From contig BROE01000024.1 of assembly GCA_036571765.1 (NCBI GenBank), positions 11,908,148 through 11,972,147 of the forward strand: a stretch of DNA of 64,000 nucleotides. The letters run 5' to 3'. The notes beneath the pieces are model-generated. The model searched no databases. It was not told where the DNA came from and saw only the letters and a list, made by a program, of their open reading frames with translations. A program made the translations under genes and the position numbers. The DNA is from Plecoglossus altivelis. Its lineage: Eukaryota; Chordata; Actinopteri; Osmeriformes; Plecoglossidae. This document shows positions 52,501-64,000 of the stretch, in pieces (within the stretch, counting starts at the first letter, position 1; each line of letters opens with the position of its first letter).

Positions 52501-53387
52501 TCGCGCCTTTTCTCCTCTCTCTTCCTCTCCAGTGCGCGCCTCCTCTCCTCCTCCTCCTCTCTCTCTCTCTCCTCTTGCGCTGCCTTCATCTGGGCCTGAA
52601 CAGAACATTTCATCCTTTCACACGGATGTATAACACGTGTCCAGACTGGCTCTGGCGAACAGCTGCTACTTCAAGCACCCTCCCCCCTCCCTCCCTCCCC
52701 CCTCTCCCCCATGGACTGTATTAATACACTCCATGCAGCAGTTAATCGTCACCCTCCTAACCCCCAGATACCCCAGCCTCCTGACGTATCTTCACAAGAC
52801 ATGTCCTGCAAACCCGCTGAGCTCTTGGTGTTTGGAGCCCTTGCTGGCCTGCCTGTGGTCTCACTGCTCCACCTCTCACCAGTCTCTCCTCCTCCCGTTT
52901 CCTTCTCTTCTCCTCCGCCTCCTTCCTGCGTTGGGCTCGCAGGTGAGCTCGCTCTTCCATCGCTGCGAGGTGAGAGAGAGAAGGGGGGATGGAGACAAGA
53001 CCTCTGGATGAATCCATTATGGTGTGGTTGTGTGTTCATCTGAGGCTTGGGAAAGAAGAGAGAATGCTCAATGTGTGTGTGTAAGAGAGAGGGAAAGCAA
53101 GAGTAAGAGAGAGAGAGAGAGAGACAGACAGAGACAGAGATAGCATGTCTGACTCTCCCTATTCCTCCCACAGTTATAATTCAAGCCAAAAGCAGTTCAG
53201 CAGAGTAAGACTTTAAATCTTGTTTTATTGCACTGCGAAGGCTGCAGCCAAACATCAGACTCACGACCATGAAATTAGTATTTACTTTTTATATGCTTTT
53301 ATTTACTTCCCATTATAAAAAAATAAAATAAAATACCCTGACTGGACATTTTGGGACCAGCCAAACGGAACGCCTCCTGTGTGTAGC

Positions 53388-53437
<50 letters not shown>

Positions 53438-56400
53438 CGTGTTAGGAAGAGGGAAATATGATGGCTGACCCGTGGCAGAACGTGGCGGGCAGAGATGACG
53501 GGCAGGTGGTTCCTTGTGGGCAGAGCTGAGTCGGACGCCGTCCCTTGAGACACCGCCGGCTCTGGAACACAGAGAAACACAACTCACCCTGAAAGCAGGA
53601 ACACATCATGAAATATTCACCCTCTATAGATTCACCTTTCCCACGAGGCTCCCCGGAGACGCCACAGGCAGCCAGAGTGAAACTCGTCTCTAGTGGAACG
53701 CACACCCCAAGCTCTCATTCTGAAGCAATGCATTACTTTTAATTAGTGACGCGTTCAGTGGGGCATGTGGTGGGGGTTTATTTAAATGCATGGTACAGTT
53801 TGCGGTTATTATCCCAGTAAATCTAGAATTAGGACGCAGTGAGCTGCATTCATATCAGGATGCGATGCTTTATTGTTTTCATATAACTTCTCCTCTGGCG
53901 TATTTCAGCGACGTAGCCCACGCTTGATTTAAGTCGCCCATCGCCGTGATTTTCATTTCTAATTACATTTCTGGCGCTGACTCTTTTGTGTCTTCAAAAG
54001 AATAACTTAAGACGAGAGTGAATCTGATCAAAGTCAAGGCCACAGATAGACCGATAGGGAAACTTCCTTTTGGCCCTGAAGAAGGAAGCAGTCGGAACAT
54101 CCACAGGCTGGACGTCTTCGCAATGAATCCCAATTAACTGGAGTTGGTAAAATACAATAAGAGCCAAATAAATCTCAGAATCTACCTAGCGGCCTATTGA
54201 ATTGCGAGGCGATAAACAGCTGCGCATCGTGACCAGAGAGCACAGAAACACGCGCTCGCCCAGACGAGCAGCGAGGCTCTGCTGCAGGCTTCACCTGAGG
54301 TCAGACGTCTGGCCGTGAGGCGCCGGGGTTACCAGCGCGACTCTCTGGACCTCCTGCTGCAGTCCCAGCATGCACTTCTCCTCCTGCAACCTGGCGATCT
54401 GTTCCTGCTGCTCCCGCAGCAGCCTCCTCTGCTCCTGGATGGTCCGCTGCTGGTTGGCGTGACGATGGCAGAACCTGCCACCGCGCAGTTCCGCGCTCCG
54501 ACTCTGGGGGGCGCTGGCTGCGCCCTCCTCCTTCCCCCTCTGTTGCAATGGGTGGATCTCCCCAGGACTAAGCTCTGCATGGCGACGCGTCACCTGCCAG
54601 GCTTGGGTGGGGGGAGGGACGTCACCCTGACAACCAGGAGCGGGGGCAACGGTTGATGACCCCTGTTGACCTTTCTATGCATGCAGATGGAGTGTGGCGG
54701 AGAGAAGAGGTGGGATGTTAGTATTTGATGTGAGCAGGGTCTAACAGGCCCCAGGCCAGGTCTAACAGTAGCTGTGTCCAGGGGTCAGTTCCATCACACA
54801 GCACCCACTCGCATGTCCATCCATACTGACATCACTTCTGAACAAGAGTCCAAACTACCATGTCAAGGTTCTGCCATCGTCATGCCAACCAGTCTTCCAG
54901 CTGTCGGCATTTCCGGAAGGCTCTTCTCCGTTTCTAACTTTTTCTCTCCTCTCTCGCTCTTATTCTCTCCGGTGAGAAAGTCAGGCTTGCAAGGTTCTGA
55001 ATATTTCATCCGGGAAAGTTTCCTTGTGTGGGTGATAAACTTGGAGGAAAGTACTAGGCCCCTTATGGAAACCAAGGAACAGGGTAATCCAACACTTGGA
55101 TATTCTACTCAGACACCACCACACTACGTACAAACGCCAAATGAAAACAAAAACATATTGTTCCTTTTTTTTGTACCAGGTCAGACTGACAGTACAAATA
55201 CTGTTTCATTCATGACCTGGGAGTGGTGCAACCATCAGGGTTGTGATGCGGATGAATCGCGTAATATCCGGCAGATGTAATCATGTAGATGCAAGTTCAA
55301 ATGCATCATTGTTTATGTATGTTTTCATTTCTGCACAGAAGGGCTTCCATTCAAAAGAAGATCTTCACTTAATGGGATATCCTGCATAAGTAAAGGTTAC
55401 AGAACTATCCTTTTTGTGTTTCAGAAGCAGGGCAAACAATATGAAGTGTAACTCACCTTGTGGGAGGCCTCTGATTGGACAGATGGTTCAGGCCTGACTG
55501 TGATTGGCTCGCCAGCTGCAGGAGCCATGGGAAGTTTCCCTGTTGCCGCGGCGCTGATCAGGGCGGCCATCTTGCGTCGAGTTTCCTCCTGCTGGGCAAG
55601 GAGCTCCCGGCGTTCACCTTCCGCCCGGCACCACAGCCGCCAATCATCCAGGCATCGTCTTAGCAACCGCCTGCGGTCGCTCTCTGTCGCCATCTGGCTG
55701 TTTCTAGTGGGGTTGCAACATCAATTCTTCCGTTAGCTTGAGTTATCACTTGAAACTAACTAGCAAAGAGTCTTGATCTTGCTGCTTAGTGAAGCCCTTG
55801 GGTAGAATATCGAGCAGCCATTGGGAAAGAATAACTGAGTCCGGGCAAAAACAGATTTTAATGAGCTTGGATATGATGTTGTCTCTGTGGTGTTCCTAAC
55901 AGCCTCGTGCTCTGCTCACCTGTTTTGAATTCGTAGCTCTTCCTGTGTTCTCTCTGCCTCCCGCTGTTCCCGCCCTGCCCACACCAGCGCCCGCCAGGCA
56001 CGCCACGTCCTGAGCTGTCTCCTCCAATCACAGAGCGCCGCAGCCTTCCCCAGGCGGACCCTCCTCTCCAGAAGAACAGAGTACCACCCGGAGAAGTGCA
56101 TCTGCAAACACTAGCCCACATAGTACACATGTGACCTAGCACACACGTGACATAGCACGCATGTGACATAGCACGCACGTGACATAGCACGCACATGACC
56201 TAGTACACACATGACATAGTACACATGTGACAGTACACGTTACATAGTACACATGTGACATAGTACAAGTTACATACTACACACATGACATAGTACACAC
56301 ATTATAGTACAAGTTACATAGTACACACGTGACATTTTACACACGTTATGAGGCTTTCAAACTCACTATTTCATTGGCCGTCACACATGCATACACACAC

Positions 56401-59059
56401 ACGTGCCACTGACCCATGTACGCTCACACAAGTACACACACGTACAAACAGATGTACACACACCTACACACATGTCCAGACATACAAACCTTTAGGTTCA
56501 GTATGTGGACCTTGGCCTCTGCTTGTGTTTGTCCACGCTGGCTGTGTCTGTCCAGCTGCTTTGGGGCTGCTAGGAGTGCAGACCTTGACTGAGACAGCAG
56601 GAGCGTGGAGTCTGGCCTCCTTCTGTCAACTCTCACCCTCTCCCTGTGGGACATAGCTCGCACAGTCATGACCGCACAACCTTCATGGGTTACAAATTCA
56701 CAATAGCCTTCTAAATGACCAGGAGCTCTCATAGAGCTCTGTGTGGGGCAGGTTTAAATGCAGGAAATTCAGGAGCAAGGGGGGGGGGGGAAATCCAATT
56801 TGAAAATGAAATGTGGTCTTGTATCTTTTCCTCCTCTCAGGCTGTTCAGAAGTGGAGTGTGAGACAAGCCTGTGGCTGCTGTAATAACACTACCTCTGTC
56901 TGGCCAGCTGTTCCTGGCTCCTTCTCTCCTCCATCTGCCGACGCAGTCGCACCATCTCCAGCTCCACCATCTCCTCCTGCCGCCGCGCCTCCTGCCTCCT
57001 CTTGCGTTCCTCCTCCCTCTCCCTCCTCTGAGCCTCCTCTCTGGCCTCCCTCCTCATCTCCTTCTCTCTCCTCTGCCTCTCCCTCAGTGCATCTCGCTGT
57101 GCACGGTTCTCCCGCACCTGCAACAGCATGGCGAGGAACCCTGGCATGTCATTAAGTCTGGAAATAGATCAGGAAGAATGCAACCCGTCTAATTGGTCTA
57201 ATCAGCGCCAATTGCCTCGAATTCAGTTTGGCCCTTACATGCCCCTTTGGCATGTTAAGTGGATGAAGAATCCGGAGATGTTAGACCCTAAGACTGCGTC
57301 ATCGCCCCCTGGACACGCACCTGTCTGTGGCGCGCTTCCATGGTGATAGACGGGTCTCTGTGCCTCTTGTCGCGCTCAGAGTCCAGCGACAGGTCCTCCA
57401 CTGTCCCAGAATCCAACACTTCCCGCTCCATGAGGTCCTGAAGGAAGTTGTTGACTGCAGAGCTCTCCTCCTCCTCTGTCAGGTGGGAATATAGATCTGT
57501 ACAAGTGTGGCTTCATTAGTGAGGGTGGATGGGGAACAGACAAAACTCTAGGTAAGGGATTCCAAATGACTAGGGTTGACATAATTTACACTAAGCCTAA
57601 ATCATGCTATTAGTAATCTAATCATTTTCCCCCTCCCAGACTGTCTGACTCAACGGATTCAACTGTGCAGGTCATTATACCGTCAAAATTACTGTAGTCC
57701 AGTAGAGTAGGTTGAGCAGGGAGCTCAGCTGGAGAGCTGGTCCTCTCATTAGGATGGTCGTCCTCCTCCACCATGTCCAAACACAGCTTCCTGTTCATCC
57801 AGTCACTCAGCAAAGCCTGGGCTACAGAGGCAACATTCATGGCGGTGAATTCCTTGTACTTATTAACTGCTGAGCAGTTCATTCTGTCTTTCTGTCTTTG
57901 TGTGGAAAGTTCCGGCGTCGTGACCTACCTTCGGAGTAAGCTTCGTCGTGGTCGTGCAACTGTTCCGCGCTGGCTAGCGGCGTCGCTTGGCTGCTTATTC
58001 CTGAAGGCGCTTTCTTCAGGGAGAAAACCTCCGACACGGCAAACTCTGAGGCCATTTCAACTCTCTAACGACAGAAAGGTTTTCAGAATTGGATGTTTCT
58101 GAATGCCTACAAATCGTCCTTGTGTTAGAGGGTATATCTGTCGCTCTGGCACACACGCGCCTTCGTACAGAAATACCAAACAAAAGGTCAAAATAGAACT
58201 CCTTACCTTCATCCAATGATTTATATCACCATTACTCAACTGCCCCTGTGTAGAATAAGCAATCTGTGAAAAGGGTATTGACTGAAAAGCAGGAGCAAAA
58301 TATGGTCTATAAAAATAATTTGTAGTTTGTATTTAGTGACCTTGGTTTTGATTATCATATCAAACCAGTGGTTATTGGTTTGCAGAGAGTCAGCGGTCAG
58401 TAGGTTGCTGTTATACTACAAACGGCACCCGGCCAGTGCCTGATGTATACAGATTAGCCTTTCCTGAAGAAAAGCTTGGCCAGTTCTTAAAGTCAGCATA
58501 TTATTTATGAATCATTTCCAAGCCATCAAAATTTGCCTGACTTAAAGAGATTTGAATAGCCCTGTCTCACGCTACAGATGGCTGAGACCATTTTATTCGT
58601 CTGTAAGACATTTATAAGCATATCGCTGGCGTGAGATAGTAAATCCATTCACTTTATTTATCAGTCCGCCAAGAGGGCCGTTGTATTAGAGTTTATCGCT
58701 ACAGAATGATTTCATCCAGAAAGGAAATGTCTGAAAAATGAAGATAGACAGTGGACACACAAACCAACACAGTGAATCAACAGCATAAAACTGCTGCTTT
58801 TTATCAGCAGAAGGTCTGCTGATGATAAAGGTGAAGTTTAGACTCTCCGAGGTTCCGGGCGCTTAACCCTAAACCTTAGCTAGGTGTTTATGTAATAACA
58901 GGACTTCAGACATCCAGAATCATGTTTAGATTTCAGTGTAATTGCAATCAACAAAAAATAAATGGTAGCTATGAGGTTTACCTTTCCTGAAGCTGGTATA
59001 TTATTGTTAGTGAATCTCTTCCAGCGAAAAATATCAGAACTATGTCTTGGGTGTGCCAT
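49585..59059 (-). CDS. ccdc191: Ccdc191, coiled-coil protein (KIAA1407)
   Basis: Long Arg/Glu-rich coiled-coil protein of unclear function. Exons in transcript order: 59059-58982, 58239-58207, 58064-57929, 57821-57681, 57496-57321, 57117-56894, 56643-56490, 56101-55920, 55697-55457, about 54593-54295, 53561-53470, 52962-52880, 52595-52494, 52288-52144, 51174-51022, 50737-50583, 49750-49585; roughly 850 aa (human about 936). Conserved blocks are FRWKRFT, NHWMK joined to RVEMASEFAVS, EQLHDHDEAYSE, a charged coiled coil in 57117-56894, AMEERAHLRAQRRKEAEE, helical units ending in W (CILAWQQ, SLCSWKR) and QQLRRRVAEVLPDFP. The exon at 54593 may start upstream at in-phase acceptors near 54625 or 54666. 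Exon 52288-52144 is 145 nt where phase needs a multiple of three (separate entry). All other phases fit. Confidence 0.9.
49752..50185. repeat. CA microsatellite in ccdc191 last intron
   Basis: More than 400 bp of interrupted (CA)n with GCACAC and GCATGCAC variants lies directly before the acceptor of the last exon (minus strand). Its long His/Thr and Cys/Val frames are artefacts. Confidence 0.9.
50430..51012. repeat. Minisatellites in ccdc191 introns
   Basis: At 50440-50582 there are tandem copies of GACAGGATCACAGACAGGACTACAG-like 20-30 bp units that abut the donor of exon 50737-50583. At 50880-51000 there are about five copies of a unit with TTATATTGACAGGTGTGTG, followed by (TG)n. Confidence 0.75.
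51500..51835. repeat. CT/CCCT polypyrimidine tract in ccdc191 intron
   Basis: Two blocks of (CTCT)n and (CCCT)n at 51503-51562 and 51625-51830. Pure purine on the transcribed strand. Confidence 0.85.
52144..52288 (-). other. ccdc191: ccdc191 exon with apparent frameshift
   Basis: The upstream part reads REQEKQRRLETERQLQV then QQHYHRTLLLR; the downstream part reads EGLAPWKRLVSLSRDKAQ in another frame. The switch lies near 52192-52186, at CGACGAGGGC (minus strand). The mammalian LLRKKGLEPWKRL suggests a missing dinucleotide (or one extra base). Both splice sites look normal and neighbouring exons are phase 0. Confidence 0.7.
53378..53437. repeat. TG microsatellite in ccdc191 intron
   Basis: About 24 TG repeats just downstream (in transcript sense) of exon 53561-53470. 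Confidence 0.85.
53562..54294. other. ccdc191: ccdc191 intron
   Basis: About 730 bp of unique sequence between the exons 54593-54295 and 53561-53470. Nothing recognised. Confidence 0.45.
56110..56350. repeat. 16-bp minisatellite with E-box motifs in ccdc191 intron
   Basis: About 14 degenerate copies of a unit like ACACGTGACATAGTAC. Three copies contain perfect CACGTG E-boxes and several CATGTG. Directly upstream (transcript sense) of exon 56101-55920. Confidence 0.8.
58240..58981. other. ccdc191: ccdc191 intron 1
   Basis: 740 bp AT-rich intron between the first two coding exons; nothing recognised. Confidence 0.45.
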
Positions 59060-60207
59060 TTCAATAGTTAGCTTGTCCACAAACTCTTTCTGAGATACAA
59101 CGGTCAATTTTTATTTCTTGAGCTGGCTGCCGTTGCTAACTTAGCTAGCCTAGAAGTAGTGTCTCACTCTGAAGAAATGATTTCAGTTGAAAAGTACTAT
59201 TATCTCGTTTAGAGAAAAAAACGTTACATATCCCCTGTGAAGAAGAATCAATTGCACAAAAACAAAATGAATACCAGTTTATCAAGCAAGTTGTAAAACT
59301 ATATTTGATGCTTCTCACACCAAACTTTTGCACGGTGCAGCTGTTTGTGCGTTACAGGTGAATTGTGTGAGTGCTATACAGGTGCTGCTGGATATTGTAG
59401 TGAATAAGTCTGACTCCTTGAACTTCTGGCCGACCTGCCGTGACTACATTTCCCATGAGTTTGAGAAGCGTCTTTTTGGTAACTATGGTAACTTGCACGC
59501 TCCTTGTCCCAAGGCTGGACGCCTTGAAGTTTTCGCTAATTAACTTGTTTTGTTTACTGTTGAACAATATTTTACCCACTCCATGTGCGCAAATAAAGAC
59601 ACTTTGACATGAGTAATTTCTTTATTTCTGGTTTTAGAATCTTGTGAAACACAACGTCTTTCAGGCTTGTTAATGACGTAATATTTTCGCGACTTCCTCA
59701 CACATGCTGATACAGCTGCTCACGGGTGAGCGATTTAATGCAGAAAGGGTTTGGAATCAATCTTTTTTCGTGAGCAGTATGTCCCTTTATTTTACGTGGT
59801 AGTGTCGTGAAGTAGTCAGTGAAAGATTCCGCTTCGTTGAATTGCTATGTGTTGAAGTTCCACTTTGACAGTAGAGCTAGCCAGCCAGCTAGACTTATTA
59901 CCTCGCTTGTTGTCGTTAGATTAGCACTAGCTTATTTAGCTACTTTGAATCACTCATCACGCATCAGAGATGCTTGACTATGTGATTCCTTATGGTTTTA
60001 ACAATGTCAACAACCGACACTGACTCATCACAGTCCAGCTCTATTCAGACTTTTCCTAGAAATAGGAGGTGAACTAGAAATGCAATTTATGCTGTAAATA
60101 AGAGTTCATCTCAGATGAATGGCTAGTCCTTTCCACTGTTTGCATCACCCAAAGGACCGTTAGAGAAGATGATTTAATCCAGCCGTCTGATCTCCAGTCC
60201 AGGCAGT
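59060..60207. promoter_or_regulatory. Head-to-head promoter region, ccdc191(-)/qtrt2(+)
   Basis: 1.15 kb between the two divergent start codons. It should contain both 5'UTRs. A TGACGTAA (CRE-like) motif lies at about 59672 and TTTCGCG nearby. No clear TATA box. An open frame at 59328-59543 is not recognised. Confidence 0.45.
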
Positions 60208-63200
60208 ATGAAGCTGGAGCTGTCCCGCGTGGTACAGGGATGTCGGCTGGGGGTTCTGACGGGATTGGGCAGGACGGGACAGCAGTCTCTGGAGGTTCCT
60301 GGTTGTATGCTGTACACGCGCTGTGGCACCGTACCTCATCTAACCCAGGACACGCTGCACACCCTCAGCAGCATACCCCCGCTCACCCAGGTCACCTTGT
60401 CTACGATGTGAGTCCCCGACTCCCTCGCACACGCACGTTCACTTGAGTCACCGCAGTGACGGCCTACGCTGCCTACTCTCTTAGTTCGTTTCGTTTTCTA
60501 TTTCAGAGCGGAACACCAAGAGGTTTTGGAGGAGTTTAAGCAGGGGTTCAGGAAGTTTGCAGGTAGGCGATGTTGAACACCTCTTATCCCTCTATCTCCA
60601 CAGCATATAACACTGTTACATGGAATATTTCAGTAGAAATACTATTATTTATGACCTAAAGTATCTGACTTAAACACAAAATAGATTAGTCTTTTTAAAC
60701 TACGGTATGTCTGCCCCATATTAGTGTTAAGTGGGTATGAAATGTCACAAACACTTCATAAAAAAAGAGAAAAAACATTTTTTCGGTGGCGTGTGGTTGG
60801 TTATATCATCAAGCTTGCCCTTGGCAAGTTGAAATGAAAAGGATAATGAAAGTCTCAGCACTTGTTGTTCGCACAGGAACTATTACATTGTGTCTTGAGG
60901 GAGCCTTGGTGCTTTGTGATGGGTTAATTAAAAGTGAGTGTGCCACCAGTGCATGTTGTTGTGGTTTGGGTGGTAGTCCCCCACCGCCCCCCTTTGATAC
61001 ACTCTCACAGCTGTGTTCACTGATAAGACCATACCTTATTTCCTTTCTGTCTGAGGTGCACAGTGTAATGAACATAATAAACACTCTGACGTAGGTGTCC
61101 TCTGCTGTGCTAGTCTGCTGCTGTGCTAGTCTGCTGCTGTGCTAGTCTGCTGCTGTGCTAGTCTGCTGCTGTTCTAGTCTGCTGCTGTGCTAGTCTGCTG
61201 CTGTTCTAGTCTGCTGCTGTGCTAGTCTGCTGCTGTGCTGTGTTCCTGTGCTGCATGCAGTGTGACCAGATGTTACCGTTCTCTCTGCAGGTCTCCACGA
61301 CACAGTTTTGTACTGCTCTCTTCATGACCCTGCCGCTCCCAGCCCCCTTGGTCACATCACCAACAAGGTCACGCCTCAATTCTGCATGTGTATCTCAGCC
61401 CAGAACATGCATGTCTCTCTCTCTCTCTCTCCGGATCAGCTGGGTCCAGTCTTACACCGTGACTGCAACGTGACAATGCTGCTTGTGTGTGTTGTTTTCA
61501 GACTGTGTCGGTGTGGGGCAGCGGTGGGCGGATTGAGCTCACGGTAGCCAAGTTCATGGCGCTCCAGAAGGCCGTTCAGCCGGACTGGTACCAGAGCATG
61601 GCAGACGGAGAGACGTGGCCCAGCGACACCTCTCGCAAGAGGGTCCGCAAGTCTGTGGACCGCACCCTGGCCCACCTGGACGAGTGTCTTCTCCTGCACC
61701 ACAAAACACAGGTGTTCTTCGCCGACTCTCCGGTACGCGCTTCCGCACGCTCACGTACGCCACCCGCTCACCTGTCCCCCCCCCCCCCTCTCCTTTGGTG
61801 TCTGCAGGAGCTGCAGGACGTGGAGGTGTTTGGGGTGGTGGAGGGGGGCGATGCCTTGGACGAGAGGGTGCGCTCGGCCAGAGAGACGGCCAAGAGGCCG
61901 GTGGGAGGGTTCTGTTTGGACGGGCTTCACACTGGCTCCATGGAACAGAACCTGAGGACCCAGCTCATCGTCGCGGTAACCAAGGAGCTGCCTGAAGACA
62001 AGCCCAGGTGGGTCCCAGTTCCGAATACCTCCCAGCGTGGCTGTGGGTTCAAGGTGTTTTGGGGAAGGAGACATTCTTTTGAACAGTTTAAATTCATAAG
62101 TAGGTCAGTTTGTTAAAGACTAGATGTAAGCAACGTCTCTCTGAATTTCCGGTGCTAAAAGTAGTCTGACCTCTCTCTCCGGGCGGTCTGTCATTCATTA
62201 TTTAATCCGGTGCCAGGCGAGTTTACTGAAATCATCGTCAGTTGACGTTTCATCTGAAGGGCTTCCTAGTAGTCATCATATTCCTTATAATCACTACCGC
62301 TCTGCTGCAGGTGTCCTCACATCCTAATTACCTCTTCAGCCAGTAATTGCTTGATGAAATACAGACATACCCCTGACCCACCCTCGCTCCCTCCCTCCCT
62401 CGCTCCCTCCCTCCCTCCCTTACTCCCTCCCTCCCTCCCTCCCTCCATATCGCTCTTTTCCTCTCCAGCCCAACTCTTAAGCCTTTAGTCAGATTCTTTC
62501 CCCTCCTCATGGCAGGAGATGGGTTCTCAACCTGATACCTCCATCAACCTCCTCCTCCCGCCTTCATCCCTCCGTTCCTCACTTCTGTTCTCCCAATCAC
62601 TCTCCACTTATTATGCTCTCTTGGATCCCCATGAAACCATGGCAACCCCCTCCTCCCCTGCTGGGAGCCATAGCAACCAGTCTGCTACCATGCCACAGTG
62701 GGAATACGGGCCTGTGCTTGAGAGAGACTGAGCAAACTTCCCTCTGCGCTGTCAGTCTCGTCAGCTTGCCACTCAGGCCTTTTTTCAGGGCCTCAAGTCT
62801 GGGTGAGTGTGTTCCCCCTGCCCCCCTAACCCCCAGTCCCCAGCCCCCCTTGCCTCCCAGCCCCCTCGCCTTCCAGCCCCCCTTGCCTCCCAACCCCCTC
62901 GCCTCCCAGCCCCCCTAACCCCCAGTCCCCCAGCCCCCCTCGCCTCCCAGCCCCCCTCGCCTCCCACCATAGTCACACCCAAGCTCCTAACATTTCCACA
63001 CCAGAGTTCCGGGGAAACGGGCCTGTTGCTTGAGAGCGACATCTGAGCAACCAACCTTCCTTCTGGCCGCTGTCAGTCTCGTCAGCTTGCCACTCAGGCT
63101 TTTTCAGGGCCTAAAGTCTGGGTTGAGTGTGTTGTCCCCCTGCCCCCCTAACCCCCAAGTCCCCAGCCCCTTGCCTCCCAGCCCCCTCGCCTTCCAGCCC

Positions 63201-64000
63201 CCCTTCCGTCCCAAACCCTCCCTCCAGTGCCCCCTAACCCCCAAGTCCCCAGCACCCCCCCGCCTTCCCAGCCCCCGCCTCCCAGCCCCCTAACCCCCAC
63301 TCCCCCAGCCCCCCTCGCCTCCCAGCCCCTCGCCTCCCAGCCCCCTTGCCTCCCAGCCCCCTCAACCCCCAGCCCCCCTGCCTACCAAGCCCCCCTAACC
63401 CCCAGTCCCCTCAACCCCCAGCCCCCTCAACCCCCAGCCCCCTAGTCACACTTCCCCCCATCCCCCTGTCCCTTGCTCCCCATTCTCCCATCCCCCTACC
63501 CCCCTGCCCTGGAGGAGTGGATGGTGTTGGTGGGGCCAATATGGAAAGTGGATAGGGACTGTATATTCAGCAGCCCAGGAGCCCCTCTGAGGGTCTAATT
63601 GGCTTAGCTGTGCCCAGGAGCTGCATGTGGCCTATGGCGAGTCAGTGGCTGCAGCCTCGTCTGGGTCAGTCTGCTGGCCTGGGTCTCCCCTCAGGGCAGC
63701 ATGGAGTCATTACACAGACCTGGCTGTGGTTCCTGGTGGCTGACAGCCAGAGAGAAGCAGTCCACACAAACATGCAGCAGCAGTGGCTGGAAAGGGCTGG
63801 AATCTGCTTGTCTGGGTCTCTATATTTTCTGTGTGTCTGTGTTTATTTGTTGCGTAGGTTTGTCTGCAATGTTTTCTTTACATGCTCATTGACTTTGTTT
63901 CCGTGTGCATGCATGTGTGTGCGTGTGTGTGTGTGTGTGTGTACGTGCCTGTGTGTGTGTGTGTATGTGTGTGTGTGTACCAGGCTACTCCAAGGTGTGG
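60208..64000 (+). CDS. qtrt2: Qtrt2, queuine tRNA-ribosyltransferase accessory subunit (3' end outside window)
   Basis: Non-catalytic partner of Qtrt1 in the heterodimer that exchanges guanine-34 for queuine in tRNA; mitochondria-associated. Exons: 60208-60407, 60507-60562, 61291-61367, 61502-61711, 61808-62007, and the beginning of the next at 63984-64000. The start MKLELSRVVQGCRLG resembles mammalian QTRT2. Conserved blocks: GCMLYTRCGTVPHLT, LHDTVLYCSLHDP, ITNK joined to TVSVWGSGGRIELTV, RKRVRKSVDRTL, VFGVVEGGDALDERVRSARE, TAKRPVGGFCLDG and TKELPEDKPR. The final 17 bases after the acceptor CAG (63981-63983) read in phase as R-LLQGV, matching the expected next segment. Donor 61368 (GTCACG) is weak. 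About 190 residues, including the zinc-binding C-terminal part, lie beyond the window. Confidence 0.95.
61100..61245. repeat. 16-bp minisatellite in qtrt2 intron 2
   Basis: About nine near-perfect copies of GCTAGTCTGCTGCTGT; several have TTCTAG in place of TGCTAG. Confidence 0.9.
62380..62450. repeat. CCCT repeat in qtrt2 intron 5
   Basis: (CCCT)n with CGCT and TACT interruptions. Confidence 0.85.
62690..63470. repeat. Tandem duplication with C-rich minisatellite in qtrt2 intron 5
   Basis: A unit of about 320 bp is present twice: GTCAGTCTCGTCAGCTTGCC occurs at 62751 and 63072, each followed by TTTTTCAGGGCCT and then by a CCCCAGCCCCCCTCGCCTCC-type minisatellite. The C-rich part extends to 63470. 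Confidence 0.85.
63910..63980. repeat. TG microsatellite before last qtrt2 exon in window
   Basis: Interrupted (TG)n from 63915 to 63979, ending at TACCAG acceptor 63978-63983. Confidence 0.8.

Noticed and set aside
54774..55280. 168-codon open frame on the plus strand
   Set aside because: Lies in a ccdc191 intron, low conservation signals, no recognisable domain, no splice-consistent partner.

Overview
This window is vertebrate, almost certainly teleost fish, nuclear DNA. Genes are split by GT-AG introns. Simple repeats (CA/TG, CT, TGATG) and short non-autonomous DNA transposons (hAT-like, piggyBac-like) are common in the introns. The gene order matches the block known from human 3q13: boc(+) | usf3(-) | naa50(-) | atp6v1a(+) | gramd1c(+) | zdhhc23(+) | ccdc191(-) | qtrt2(+). 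It is packed into 64 kb. The species cannot be named from the sequence, and comparisons with human proteins are from memory.

Layout. 1-10.7 kb: 3' two-thirds of boc, a Hedgehog co-receptor (Ig2-Ig4, three FN3 domains, TM, cytoplasmic tail), with an unexpected second copy of the third FN3 domain near its 3' end. 10.7-19.6 kb: usf3, a very large bHLH protein. 20.1-24.5 kb: naa50, an N-terminal acetyltransferase. 24.5-25.1 kb: head-to-head promoter shared with atp6v1a. 25.1-33.6 kb: atp6v1a, V-ATPase catalytic subunit A. 33.6-35.3 kb: the longest intergenic gap, with no recognised gene. 35.3-43.8 kb: gramd1c, an ER sterol transporter. 44.0-48.9 kb: zdhhc23, a palmitoyltransferase. 49.05-59.1 kb: ccdc191, a coiled-coil protein. 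59.1-60.2 kb: head-to-head promoter with qtrt2, whose 5' part fills the end of the window and runs off it.

The genes are unrelated in function; they are linked by old synteny, not a pathway. Architecture is typical of compact fish genomes: boc/usf3 and zdhhc23/ccdc191 converge with poly(A) signals about 90-150 bp apart, while naa50/atp6v1a and ccdc191/qtrt2 diverge from shared promoters.

Most notable: (1) a splice-phase-compatible extra Hedgehog-binding FN3 cassette in boc, downstream of the transmembrane exon; one of its exons is almost identical to the original (2 differences in about 285 bp) although its surroundings have diverged. (2) Apparent frameshifts in otherwise intact conserved exons of atp6v1a and ccdc191. 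(3) A perfect 17-bp hairpin in the naa50 3'UTR. (4) Two related TTAA-flanked piggyBac-like miniature elements. (5) Inverted repeats at the naa50/atp6v1a promoter. All exon boundaries were read by eye from reading frame, splice consensus and remembered homologous proteins.
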